Translations under genes and position numbers: made by a program | DNA from: Ferrimonas sediminum | GTDB taxonomy: Bacteria > Pseudomonadota > Gammaproteobacteria > Enterobacterales > Shewanellaceae | Assembly (NCBI RefSeq): GCF_900100175.1 | Contig: NZ_FNEM01000005.1 | Location: 143,679-207,678 of the forward strand | DNA: 64,000 nt | Direction: 5' to 3' | In this document: positions 8,666 through 16,987 of the stretch, piece by piece | Layout of the letters: every line of letters starts with the position of its first letter | Numbering within the stretch: position 1 is the stretch's first letter | Notes under the pieces: model-generated | What the model was told of the DNA's origin: nothing | The model's input: only the letters and a program-made list of their open reading frames with translations | The model's database searches: none

Positions 8666-10160
8666 GCCAGGCACTCAGGCTCCACCATCCCATGGCTCCA
8701 CCGCCACCACCGCCGGAATCCGGTACCGAGCTGGCCGCCAGCTCGATTCGAGCCTCACTCTGCTGGCCTTCGGCCGAGGTCAGCCTGAGCAACAGAGCGC
8801 GATCCTGATCAGCGCTGAAGGTGGTCACACTGACGCTGCTTGACACCTCGCCCTCGGCAAAGGTCAACGAGGTGTCCAGTGGCACATAATCCCGCCCCGC
8901 CACCGCAGTCTGGGCGATGGTCTGTAACCGCACCGTCAGGGTTCCACGACTGCCGCCTACCCGGGACAGCCCCACCACCACGGTGTCACCGGCCGAAGCC
9001 TGGTAGCGGCTTTGGGAAAATACGATACTTCCCGGGCCACCAGTGGCATCGCCGTCCGCCAAAGCCACCACCAGACTGCTCTGGCTGCCGATGGCACTGC
9101 CCGACGGCCACAGCAGTTCTAACTCCAACTCTCTGTTAACGCTGATGCCATCCACCGAGGTGGCCAGCTCCAGCTCCACCTCCTCCACTCCGGCCTCAAA
9201 GGTCAGCGCCAGCAATGGCGGCCCCTGGTAGCCGCTGCCACTGACCCGCACCACCGCGGCGGCGACCTGGGTCACGTCGGTTCGGCGCACCGGCACCGAA
9301 ACCACACTGCCCTCATCGGCCTCCAACCTGGAGGCAACAAACCCCAGGCTGCCCCGCTCCGCCAGCGGCTGGGCCTGGTCGGCGATAAAATCGGCGGATT
9401 CATTCAGGGTCCGGCCATTGTCTGCAGTCGCCGCATCGCCACAGCCAAAAGGCGATGTCACCCCTGGAGAGGAGAAGCTTGCCAGGGTGCCGCTACTGAC
9501 AAAGGACCACATCAGGGTGCGGCCAAAACCACAATCGATGGCATGACTGTAGGCAAACAACCCGTTGGCATCGCCCTCATGACCCGCACCGAAGTTATGC
9601 CCCAGCTCATGACTGAACACCGCATTACGAATGGAGTCAGCAAAGCCCTGATAGGACACCACCGATGTCTGGCCGGGCAGAAATGCGACGCCGGCGGCAT
9701 CGTCCATGGCCGGCACCAGCAGCATGGCCAGATCGGCGCCATAGTAACGATTCAGCGCCGCCTGAACCTGGGGATCGTCTTCGAACAGGTTCAGCAAGCT
9801 GGCCGCCTGGGTCGACATCGGCACCGTCGGTGCCGGCAACAACGCCCGCAGCCGCAGTTCCAGCCGAGCCCCCGACGTGGCAAACGCCTGATTGGTAGCC
9901 ACTACCCCCTGCTGAGCCATCGACAGCATCTGCGCATAACCCAGGCGAGGCGTCGCCCAGGCAGGGGTAAACACCAGCAGGTCCACCTGCCGCTGGCCGG
10001 CGGCCGCCACAGAGGGAGTCAGAGCGAGATCCGCCTGCCGATAACTTTGCAGCCGCAGGCGAAACGCCTCATTGACCACCGCATCGCCCATCAGCGGCAC
10101 CGGTGTTGCCATCACCGCCGGCACCAGCATCGCTAACAAAGCCATCAGCCACTGTTTCAT
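8601..10160 (-). CDS. Secreted metzincin zinc metalloprotease with GlyGly-CTERM tail
   Basis: A 519-residue exported protease. I start at ATG 10160, with AAGGAG five bases upstream; a GTG three bases earlier is too close to that site. An N-terminal signal peptide (about 19 residues, ending VMATP) is followed by a reprolysin-like domain with the full zinc motif HELGHNFGAGH near residues 184-194 and a probable Met-turn (TLMWSF) about 30 residues later. A Calx-beta-like domain follows at about 370-470 (GRDYVPLDTSLTFAEGEVS). The C-terminus has a Ser/Gly-rich stretch, one hydrophobic helix (WWSLSAWLTLVFY) and an Arg-rich end, which is the GlyGly-CTERM sorting signal cleaved by rhombosortase. It is probably surface-anchored or released through type II secretion. 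The 3' end overlaps the convergent DUF2897 gene. Confidence 0.88.
   Translation of the reverse strand: MKQWLMALLAMLVPAVMATPVPLMGDAVVNEAFRLRLQSYRQADLALTPSVAAAGQRQVDLLVFTPAWATPRLGYAQMLSMAQQGVVATNQAFATSGARLELRLRALLPAPTVPMSTQAASLLNLFEDDPQVQAALNRYYGADLAMLLVPAMDDAAGVAFLPGQTSVVSYQGFADSIRNAVFSHELGHNFGAGHEGDANGLFAYSHAIDCGFGRTLMWSFVSSGTLASFSSPGVTSPFGCGDAATADNGRTLNESADFIADQAQPLAERGSLGFVASRLEADEGSVVSVPVRRTDVTQVAAAVVRVSGSGYQGPPLLALTFEAGVEEVELELATSVDGISVNRELELELLWPSGSAIGSQSSLVVALADGDATGGPGSIVFSQSRYQASAGDTVVVGLSRVGGSRGTLTVRLQTIAQTAVAGRDYVPLDTSLTFAEGEVSSSVSVTTFSADQDRALLLRLTSAEGQQSEARIELAASSVPDSGGGGGGAMGWWSLSAWLTLVFYRRIRCRALTRALTRA
8606..8634. repeat. 12-bp tandem repeat in overlapping gene ends
   Basis: The unit CCCGAGTCAAAG occurs twice in tandem and a third copy begins (CCCGA). 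It encodes PESKPESKP in the DUF2897 protein on the plus strand and, read on the minus strand, RALTRALTRA at the end of the protease. A change in copy number would keep both frames because the unit is a multiple of three. Confidence 0.9.
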
Positions 10161-10300
10161 CACTTCTCCTTCGCGCCCAAACCGTCACCCTCTGGGGCAC
10201 CCATTAATAAGGCTAGACCAGAGAGGAATAAACACGGCGGCTAAAACCAAGCAAAGTGATAAGCGGTTCGAACCGGCAAGGGGGAAGAGTTTCGACTGTC

Positions 10301-10330
10301 AAAAAAAACGCCACCTTCGCGGTGGCGTTT
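10301..10330 (-). terminator. Intrinsic terminator after RND permease gene
   Basis: Read on the minus strand: a stem AACGCCACC/GGTGGCGTT with a short loop followed by eight T residues. It lies 21 bases beyond the permease stop and separates the RND operon from the metalloprotease gene. Confidence 0.9.
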
Positions 10331-10350
10331 CACATCCCTTTAAAACGCGA

Positions 10351-13300
10351 CTAGCGGTTGCCGCGTCGTTTCAGCAGGTAGACATCGTCGTCCGCCAGTT
10401 CACTGTCCAGCTGCCGGGCCACAAACTCCGGCGACTGGGTGTAGCGCGCCAGCAGGTTGTACACCACCGGGATCACCAGCAGGGTGAAGAAGGTGGCCAC
10501 CAGAATGCCGGTCAACACCACCACCCCAATCACAAAACGGGTTTCCGAGCCAGCTCCGGAGGCCAATACCAGGGGAATCGCCCCCGCCGCGGTGGTAATC
10601 CCGGTCATCAGAATCGGCCGCAACCGCTGCACCGAGGCGTCGATGATCGCCTGCTCGAACTTCACCCCTTTGTCCCGCAGCTGATTGGCAAACTCAACGA
10701 TCAGAATGCCGTTTTTGGCCGCCAAGCCTACCAGCATGATGATGCCAATCTCAGAGTAGATGTTGAGACTCTGATCGGTGAAATACAGCCCCAACAAGGC
10801 GCCAAAGGTCGCCAGCGGCACCGTCAGCATGATCACCAGCGGGTGGATGTAGCTTTCAAACTGGGCCGCCAGCACCAGGAACACCACCACTAGCGCCAAC
10901 GCAAACACAAACACCACCGCCTCGCCCGACTCCTCATAGTCCTGGGAGGCGCCCTTGTAGCTGACGACCGCATCGATGGGCAACAGCTCATTCACCAGAC
11001 CATTGAGGTACGCCAGGGCTTCCCCCTGGGTGTAACCATCGGCCAGGTTCGACTCGATGGTGATGGCCCGCATGCGGTTGTAGCGATTCAGCCTCGGCGC
11101 ATCGGCGTACTCCTCCACCGTCACCAGGTTGGCCAGGGGGATCAGCTCGCCGGTTGAACCGGAACGCACGTACAGGTTACTCATGTCGGCGGCAGTGTTC
11201 TGGTTGTCCCGCTGCCCTTCGATAATAACGTCGTACTCCTTGCCCTGCTGCTCAAAGGTGGTCACCACCCGCGAGCCCAGCATCGATTCCAGGGTGCGGC
11301 CGATGGTGCTCACCGACACGCCGAGGTCACCGGCCCGATCCCGGTCGATCACCACCCTAAGTTGCGGCTTGGTCTCCTTATAATCGTGATCCAGGCCGAT
11401 AAGATTGGGGTTGTTCTTGGCCTCGGACAGAATCAGGTCCCGCCACTGGGCCAGCTGCTCATAGCTGCCGCCGCCAATCACAAACTGCACCGGCTTGCCC
11501 ACTCCCCGGCCAAAGGCCTGACGCATGATGGGAAACGCCCGCACACCGCTGAGATCCGACAAACGGCTGCGAATGTCGGCCATGATCTCAAACGCACTGC
11601 GACGGCTGCCCCAATCCTCCAGGTTGATGATGGCCATGCCTCCGGAGAAATCGGCGATGCTGCCCCAGCCACGAGGAGCCCGAATCAGCAGCCGTTTAAT
11701 TTCACCGGCTTCCACCAACGGCATCAGCCGGTGCTCAATCTCATCCATGTAGTCTTTCATAAAGGTGTAGCTGGCACCCTGGGGACCGTTGATGAACACA
11801 AACATCGAACCCCGGTCCTCCTTAGGCGCAAACTCCGACGGCACCTTGGAAAACAGAAAACCGCTGCCCGCCATGGCCACCACGATGATGGTCACCACCA
11901 ACAACGGGTGTTTCAGCCACTGCTCCAGCGACCGGCGATAGCGATCCTTGGCCGCTTCCACCGCCTGATCGACCTTTTTCACCAGCCAGGGCTCCTGATC
12001 CGCCGGTTGCAGCAGCTTGGAACACATCATCGGACTGAGGGTCAGCGCCACCAGCGAGGAAAACGCCACCGCCGCACTCATGGCGATGGAGAACTCCCGG
12101 AACAGTTTCCCCAGATCTCCCTCAAGGAAACCGATGGGCATAAACACCGAGATCAACACCAGGGTGGTGGCCACCACCGCAAACGCCACCTGGCGGCCGC
12201 CGAGAAACGCCGCTTTCAGGGGCGACTCCCCCTCCTCCACCCGGCGGTGAATGTTCTCCAGCATTACGATGGCGTCATCCACCACCATGCCGATGGCCAG
12301 GATCAACGCCAGCAAGGTCAGCAGGTTGATGGAAAAATCCAGCGCATAGAGCACCACAAAGGTGGCCAGCAGCGACACCGGCACCGTGACAGCCGGAATC
12401 AGCATCGCTCGCACACTGCCCAGAAACAGGTAGATCACCACGATCACCAGCAACATGGCGATGCCCAGGGTGGTGTACACCTCATCGATGGAGGCCTGCA
12501 CAAACACCGACGCATCGTAGGAGCGCTTGATGGCCATTCCATCCGGCAGCGTCTGGTTCAGCTCCGCCACCAGTTTGTGGACCGCCCGGGCCACCTCCAG
12601 CGTGTTGGCGGTGGACTGACGGCTGACGCCCAGGCCGATCATCGATTCGGTGTTGCCTCGAAAGGCGATGCGCTCCTCCTCCGCCGCCAGCTCCACGTGG
12701 GCGACGTCGGCCAGGCGGATCAGATAGCCGTCATCACCGCGGCCCACCACCAGTTTGGCAAAGTCTTCCGGCGCGATGAAACTGCGCTGAACCCGCACCG
12801 AAAAGTGGCGATTCTCAGACTCGATGCTGCCGGCGGGCAACTCGACGTTGTCCGCCCTTAGCGCAGTCTCGATGTCCGCCACCGTCAGACTGCGGGCCGC
12901 CAGCGCCTGGCGATCCACCCAGATTCGAATGGCGTACACCTTGCCGCCCCCCACGCGGATGTTGGCCACGCCGTCGATGACACTCAGCCGATCCACCAGG
13001 TAGCGACGGGCGTAATCGGTCAGCTGCAGGGTGTCCATTCGCTCCGACTGCAGGTTAAGCCACATGATCACTTCCGAGGAGCCGGAGGCCTTCTGCACCT
13101 CCGGAGGATCCGCTTCGTCCGGCAGGTTGTTGAGCAGACCGGAGACCCGATCGCGAACGTCGTTGGCCGCCGCATCGATGTCGCGCTCGATGTTGAACTC
13201 CAGCGTCACCGACGAGCGTCCGTCGCGGCTGGAGGAGGTGATGTTTTTTATCCCCTCGATGCCGGCAATGCGATCTTCGATGATCTGGGTAATCCGGGTT

Positions 13301-13479
13301 TCCACCACCGCCGCCGAGGCACCGCGGTAGTTGGTGGAGATGTCCACCACCGGCGGATCGATGTTGGGGTACTCCCGCAATGGCAACTTATCGAAGGAGA
13401 CCAGGCCGAAGGCGATCAACAACAGGCTGATCACCGAAGCGAATACCGGCCGCTTGACCGACAGATCCGTCAACACCAT
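10351..13479 (-). CDS. RND efflux transporter permease, HAE1/MdtC-like
   Basis: A 1,042-residue RND permease of normal length. It starts MVLTDLSVKRPVFASV, typical of the AcrB/MdtB-C side of the family, and keeps the complete proton-relay aspartate pair in GMVVDDAIVML near residues 402-403. The porter domain shows REYPNIDPPVVDIST near residue 35 and the second half has VGLAAKNGILIVEFA near 930 with the essential lysine. The C-terminus is short and charged. The start codon overlaps the stop of the upstream adaptor gene by one base (TGATG), so the two are translationally coupled. No outer-membrane factor is encoded with it, so it probably uses an unlinked TolC-like channel or the channel of the other operon. 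Substrate unknown. Confidence 0.94.
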   Translation of the reverse strand: MVLTDLSVKRPVFASVISLLLIAFGLVSFDKLPLREYPNIDPPVVDISTNYRGASAAVVETRITQIIEDRIAGIEGIKNITSSSRDGRSSVTLEFNIERDIDAAANDVRDRVSGLLNNLPDEADPPEVQKASGSSEVIMWLNLQSERMDTLQLTDYARRYLVDRLSVIDGVANIRVGGGKVYAIRIWVDRQALAARSLTVADIETALRADNVELPAGSIESENRHFSVRVQRSFIAPEDFAKLVVGRGDDGYLIRLADVAHVELAAEEERIAFRGNTESMIGLGVSRQSTANTLEVARAVHKLVAELNQTLPDGMAIKRSYDASVFVQASIDEVYTTLGIAMLLVIVVIYLFLGSVRAMLIPAVTVPVSLLATFVVLYALDFSINLLTLLALILAIGMVVDDAIVMLENIHRRVEEGESPLKAAFLGGRQVAFAVVATTLVLISVFMPIGFLEGDLGKLFREFSIAMSAAVAFSSLVALTLSPMMCSKLLQPADQEPWLVKKVDQAVEAAKDRYRRSLEQWLKHPLLVVTIIVVAMAGSGFLFSKVPSEFAPKEDRGSMFVFINGPQGASYTFMKDYMDEIEHRLMPLVEAGEIKRLLIRAPRGWGSIADFSGGMAIINLEDWGSRRSAFEIMADIRSRLSDLSGVRAFPIMRQAFGRGVGKPVQFVIGGGSYEQLAQWRDLILSEAKNNPNLIGLDHDYKETKPQLRVVIDRDRAGDLGVSVSTIGRTLESMLGSRVVTTFEQQGKEYDVIIEGQRDNQNTAADMSNLYVRSGSTGELIPLANLVTVEEYADAPRLNRYNRMRAITIESNLADGYTQGEALAYLNGLVNELLPIDAVVSYKGASQDYEESGEAVVFVFALALVVVFLVLAAQFESYIHPLVIMLTVPLATFGALLGLYFTDQSLNIYSEIGIIMLVGLAAKNGILIVEFANQLRDKGVKFEQAIIDASVQRLRPILMTGITTAAGAIPLVLASGAGSETRFVIGVVVLTGILVATFFTLLVIPVVYNLLARYTQSPEFVARQLDSELADDDVYLLKRRGNR

Positions 13480-14552
13480 CAGCTTGCTCCCTGGACGCTG
13501 AAGCGCTCACTGGTTCGGGTCTTCACCTCCTGGCCCGGACGCACCTTCATAATGCCCCGGGTAACCACCTGCTCACCGCTGTCGACGCCGGAGAGGATCT
13601 CCACCTTACCGCGGACTCGCAGGCCAACCTCAACTTCACGCTGTTCAATTTTGTTGTCGGCATTGACCACAAACAGATAGTGGCGTTGCTGCAGCGGAAT
13701 GATCGCCTCCTCCGGCACCACCAGCGTGTCCCGTTGCTCGGTGATCAACGTCAGGGTCATCAACATCCCCGGCCGCAGCGCCAAATCATGGTTATCGATG
13801 TTGGCCCGCACCACCACCGCCCGGGTAACCGGGTCGATGCGGCTGTCGATGCTGGCCACGGCGCCGGTAAACACCCGCCCGGGGAAGGCGGCGGCGGTGG
13901 CTTCCACCTCACGGCCCTTTTTCAGCCGCGACAGAAACCGCTCCGACACCGGAAAGTCCAGCTTGACCACATCGATGTCATCCAGGGTGGTCACTTCGGT
14001 TCCCGGAGTCACCAAGGCGCCGGGACTGACCTCCCGAAACCCCAGCACCCCCTTAAAGGGGCTGCGCAGATAGCGGGCATCCAGCTCCGCCTGATACTGC
14101 GCCAACGTCGCCCGGGCCACATCGATGGAGGTAGCCCGTTTATCCAACTCGGAGCTGGCGATGGTTTTGGCTTTGACCAAGCCTTTGATTCGGTTGTATT
14201 CGCGGTTCTGCTCTTGCAGGTTAGCCTTGGCGGCGCGCAACTTGGCCTGCTGCTCTCCGTCCCTTAGGGTCACCAACAGGGTGTCGGCCTCCACAATCTG
14301 ACCGTCTTCAAAATGCACCGCTTCCACGGTCTCGGTGACTTTCACCGACAACACCACCGACTCGCGGGCCTTGACGGTTCCCAGGGCTTCCACTTCCCGC
14401 CGCATCGGCTCACGCACCACGTCGGTCACCACCACCGAAGGCATGCCACGTTTGCTGCGCTGGCCGGGATCCGCCTTGCCGCTTTCCTTGTAATACACGG
14501 CCGAGCCGAGTGCCAGGCTGAGCAGTACTCCGGCAACGATTGTTTTTTTCAT
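13479..14552 (-). CDS. RND efflux periplasmic adaptor subunit
   Basis: A 357-residue membrane-fusion protein paired with the permease downstream. It has an N-terminal membrane anchor or uncleaved signal (residues 4-22), a first lipoyl half (FEDGQIVEADTLLVTL), an alpha-hairpin of about 60 residues (QAKLRAAKANLQEQNREYNR), the second lipoyl half (LRSPFKGVLGFREVSPGALV) and a beta-barrel with the family motif ASIDSRIDPVTRAVVVRA. No lipobox cysteine is visible, unlike the first adaptor in this window. The ribosome-binding site is weak. Together with the permease it forms a two-gene operon between a chemoreceptor gene and a protease gene. Confidence 0.93.
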   Translation of the reverse strand: MKKTIVAGVLLSLALGSAVYYKESGKADPGQRSKRGMPSVVVTDVVREPMRREVEALGTVKARESVVLSVKVTETVEAVHFEDGQIVEADTLLVTLRDGEQQAKLRAAKANLQEQNREYNRIKGLVKAKTIASSELDKRATSIDVARATLAQYQAELDARYLRSPFKGVLGFREVSPGALVTPGTEVTTLDDIDVVKLDFPVSERFLSRLKKGREVEATAAAFPGRVFTGAVASIDSRIDPVTRAVVVRANIDNHDLALRPGMLMTLTLITEQRDTLVVPEEAIIPLQQRHYLFVVNADNKIEQREVEVGLRVRGKVEILSGVDSGEQVVTRGIMKVRPGQEVKTRTSERFSVQGAS

Positions 14553-14723
14553 TGTTATTTGGCCTAAGTTGAATGCTTGTTGTTGGTGCTAGGTAACACG
14601 CGCTTCATTAAGGGTAACAATCCCCCGCCCGATTCTCAGCTGCGGTTTGTGAAGCCGTTAACACTCTTTGGTAACGAACTGTGACAGAAAGGTAAATAAC
14701 GGAGTGAGTGAACAGAAATGCAG

Positions 14724-14752
14724 CAAAAAGCCCACCGATGTGGGCTTTTTGC
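14724..14752 (-). terminator. Intrinsic terminator after chemoreceptor gene
   Basis: An AAAAAGCCCA/TGGGCTTTTT stem with a 6-base loop; the A-run on the plus side supplies the T-run for minus-strand transcription. It lies about 40 bases past the chemoreceptor stop codon and is symmetric enough to work in both directions. Confidence 0.88.
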
Positions 14753-14794
14753 GATTCAGACTGAATAGGGAATCATACCCATGTCCGTCAGGGT

Positions 14795-16705
14795 TCAGAT
14801 TTTAAAGCGCCCGACCAGCAACTCCAGATGGCCAGCCTGCTCGGACAATGCCTGACTGGCACTGGCCATTTCGGCTGCAGTCCGGGTATTGCGCTCGGTG
14901 CCATCATTGATGTTGGTCACATGATCGGTAATCTGGGTCACTACGCTGGACTGCTCTTCGGTGGCAGTGGCCACCTGAACGTTCAGATCGGCTATGGCCC
15001 GAATCTGCTCGGCAATCTGGGTCAGCGAATCGCTGGTGCGCTGGGCCGCCCGAGTGCCGTCGACGGCCTGTTGCCGACCGCTGGCCACCGCGTCCACCGC
15101 CCGACCGGCTTCACTCTGCAGGGTACCGATCATCTGTTGAATCTCTTCGGTGGACTCGTTGGTCCGCTGTGCCAGGTTGCGAACCTCATCGGCCACCACC
15201 GCAAAGCCACGCCCCTGCTCGCCGGCCCGGGCCGCCTCGATGGCCGCATTGAGAGCCAGCAGGTTGGTCTGCTCCGATACCGAGCGGATCACCTCCAGCA
15301 CCGAGCCGATGTCATTGCTGTGCCGGGCAAGGGATTCAATCACCTCGCTGGCCCGCTCCATCTCTACCGCCATGGTGTTGATGGTGGCACTGGATTCATC
15401 CACCACCACCATGGCATCACCGGCTTCACGGTTGGCCTGTTCGGCCACATCGGCGGCCTGTGCTGCATTGCGGGCGATCTCGCCAATGGTCAACCCCATC
15501 TCTTCGATGGCCGACGCCGCCACAATGGTTTCATCGCGCTGTTTCTCGCTGTCTTGCCGCGTGGTCTGGGCGCTGGCCGAGACCTCTCCGGCGGCGGTGC
15601 GCAGCAGGCTGGAGGTTTCCGATACTTCGCCGATGGCCAACTGAATTTTACCGATAAAGCTGTTGAATCCGGCGCCGACCCGGGCCAGCTCTGAGCGGCC
15701 CTGATCGCTGAGGCGGTGGCGCAGATCCCCTTCGCCCTCTCCCATATCACGGAACACATCGGCCAGCTGGTTGATGGGACGGGACAGGGAGCGTGACAAC
15801 ACCACCCCCAGGGCTGAGCACGCCACCAGCACCACCAGTGCCCATAGCGCGATGGTATTGCGGGAGGCATTCAGTTCGGCATACAGCTCCGCCTTCGGCA
15901 CTTCGGAGATCAGGTACCAACCCAGGCTGTCGACGTAACTGGAGGCGATGATGCGCTCGTCGTCTTCGACAAACCCAAACTCCTGCCGGTTGAGCAGCCG
16001 CTGCCAGTCGACATCGCCGTGTAAACCCGCCAGGCTCAGGGAGTTGTTGCCGGTTTTCTGCGGATGCACCATCACCTCGCCGTTGCCATCCACCAGATAG
16101 ACGAACCCGGTTTTCTCAATCCGGAACCGATTCAGGTAGGTCAGCATGTCATCGAAGGAGCGGGAGATGCCGGCAAAGCCGCGGCCATCCAGCTGCTGGT
16201 AGTTGACAAACAGATCGGTGTTGCCTTCCGGATAGGTGTACAGGCTGGCCTGGCTGGCCTTGCCGCTGTCCCGGAACGCGTAAAACCAGCCATCGAGCTG
16301 ATCACGCTGCAGACGCCGTAAATAACCCTGCTGGTTCCAGTAGTCTGCGGTCTGGCGGTCGCCAAAGCTGGCATTGCTGAGATCATACTCCTGGGCGATG
16401 CGGGCCAGGTAGGCCACCAGTTGCTGCTCGTCGAGGGCACCGGCGCCCTGCTCCAGCCCCTGTAGGGCAAATTCGTTACTGGCAATGCTGTAGGAGATGG
16501 CGTTCATCACGCTGATCTCGCGGTCGATGGCGTTGCGAATGCGCAGCGACAGGCTCGGCAGTTCGGACTGCTGCATGCGGGTCACCAGCAGTTTACGGGC
16601 CTCGAACTGGCTGATGGTGCCAATCACCACCGTGGAGGCCAGGACCGCCACGATCACAATCATCATCAGGCGTTTTTGAATGGTCAGGTTGTGCAGATTA
16701 AACAT
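14795..16705 (-). CDS. Methyl-accepting chemotaxis protein (Cache-HAMP-MCP)
   Basis: A 636-residue chemoreceptor. TM1 covers about residues 13-31, followed by a periplasmic Cache-type sensor domain to about 275 ([19 protein letters not shown] near 198 is characteristic). TM2 is about 285-305, then HAMP ([15 protein letters not shown] onward) and a cytoplasmic signalling domain from about 400 to the end. The hairpin tip [15 protein letters not shown], which contacts CheA/CheW, is intact. There is no C-terminal CheR-docking pentapeptide. It is monocistronic and flanked by terminators. The ligand is unknown; Cache domains with a DGNGE-type loop often bind small organic acids or amino acids. Its position beside several TonB-dependent receptor genes hints at nutrient sensing, but this is only context. 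Confidence 0.95.
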   Translation of the reverse strand: MFNLHNLTIQKRLMMIVIVAVLASTVVIGTISQFEARKLLVTRMQQSELPSLSLRIRNAIDREISVMNAISYSIASNEFALQGLEQGAGALDEQQLVAYLARIAQEYDLSNASFGDRQTADYWNQQGYLRRLQRDQLDGWFYAFRDSGKASQASLYTYPEGNTDLFVNYQQLDGRGFAGISRSFDDMLTYLNRFRIEKTGFVYLVDGNGEVMVHPQKTGNNSLSLAGLHGDVDWQRLLNRQEFGFVEDDERIIASSYVDSLGWYLISEVPKAELYAELNASRNTIALWALVVLVACSALGVVLSRSLSRPINQLADVFRDMGEGEGDLRHRLSDQGRSELARVGAGFNSFIGKIQLAIGEVSETSSLLRTAAGEVSASAQTTRQDSEKQRDETIVAASAIEEMGLTIGEIARNAAQAADVAEQANREAGDAMVVVDESSATINTMAVEMERASEVIESLARHSNDIGSVLEVIRSVSEQTNLLALNAAIEAARAGEQGRGFAVVADEVRNLAQRTNESTEEIQQMIGTLQSEAGRAVDAVASGRQQAVDGTRAAQRTSDSLTQIAEQIRAIADLNVQVATATEEQSSVVTQITDHVTNINDGTERNTRTAAEMASASQALSEQAGHLELLVGRFKI

Positions 16706-16940
16706 AGGCCGTTTCCGTCTCTCGGCTTCCCATCAAGCGGGACTCGCAGGAGTTCACCCCTGAAGCAGGGCTGAACATGTTTCAAACAGAGCGGCAATTA
16801 TGAACAAAACTTTCAGAATTGAAAGAAAAAACACATCAGAGCTGATGGATTAGACAGAGGTGTCAATAAGACAGCCATTTCCGGTGACATTTAGTGCAAA
16901 CCCAAAAATGAATAGCATTTAATTACAGGTGGCGAACAGA

Positions 16941-16966
16941 AAAAAGCCCCGAACTGGTCGGGGCTT
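16941..16966 (-). terminator. Intrinsic terminator after first TonB-dependent receptor gene
   Basis: An AAAGCCCCGA/TCGGGGCTTT stem with a small loop; the five or more A residues on the plus strand give the T-run on the minus strand. It lies 22 bases beyond the receptor stop. Confidence 0.9.
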
Positions 16967-16987
16967 TACCATCAAACAAAAATCGAC

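Noticed and set aside
11362-12861. 499-codon plus-strand frame within the RND permease gene
   Set aside because: Shadow of a full-length RND permease; His/Gln/Gly-rich product with no domain or ribosome-binding site.
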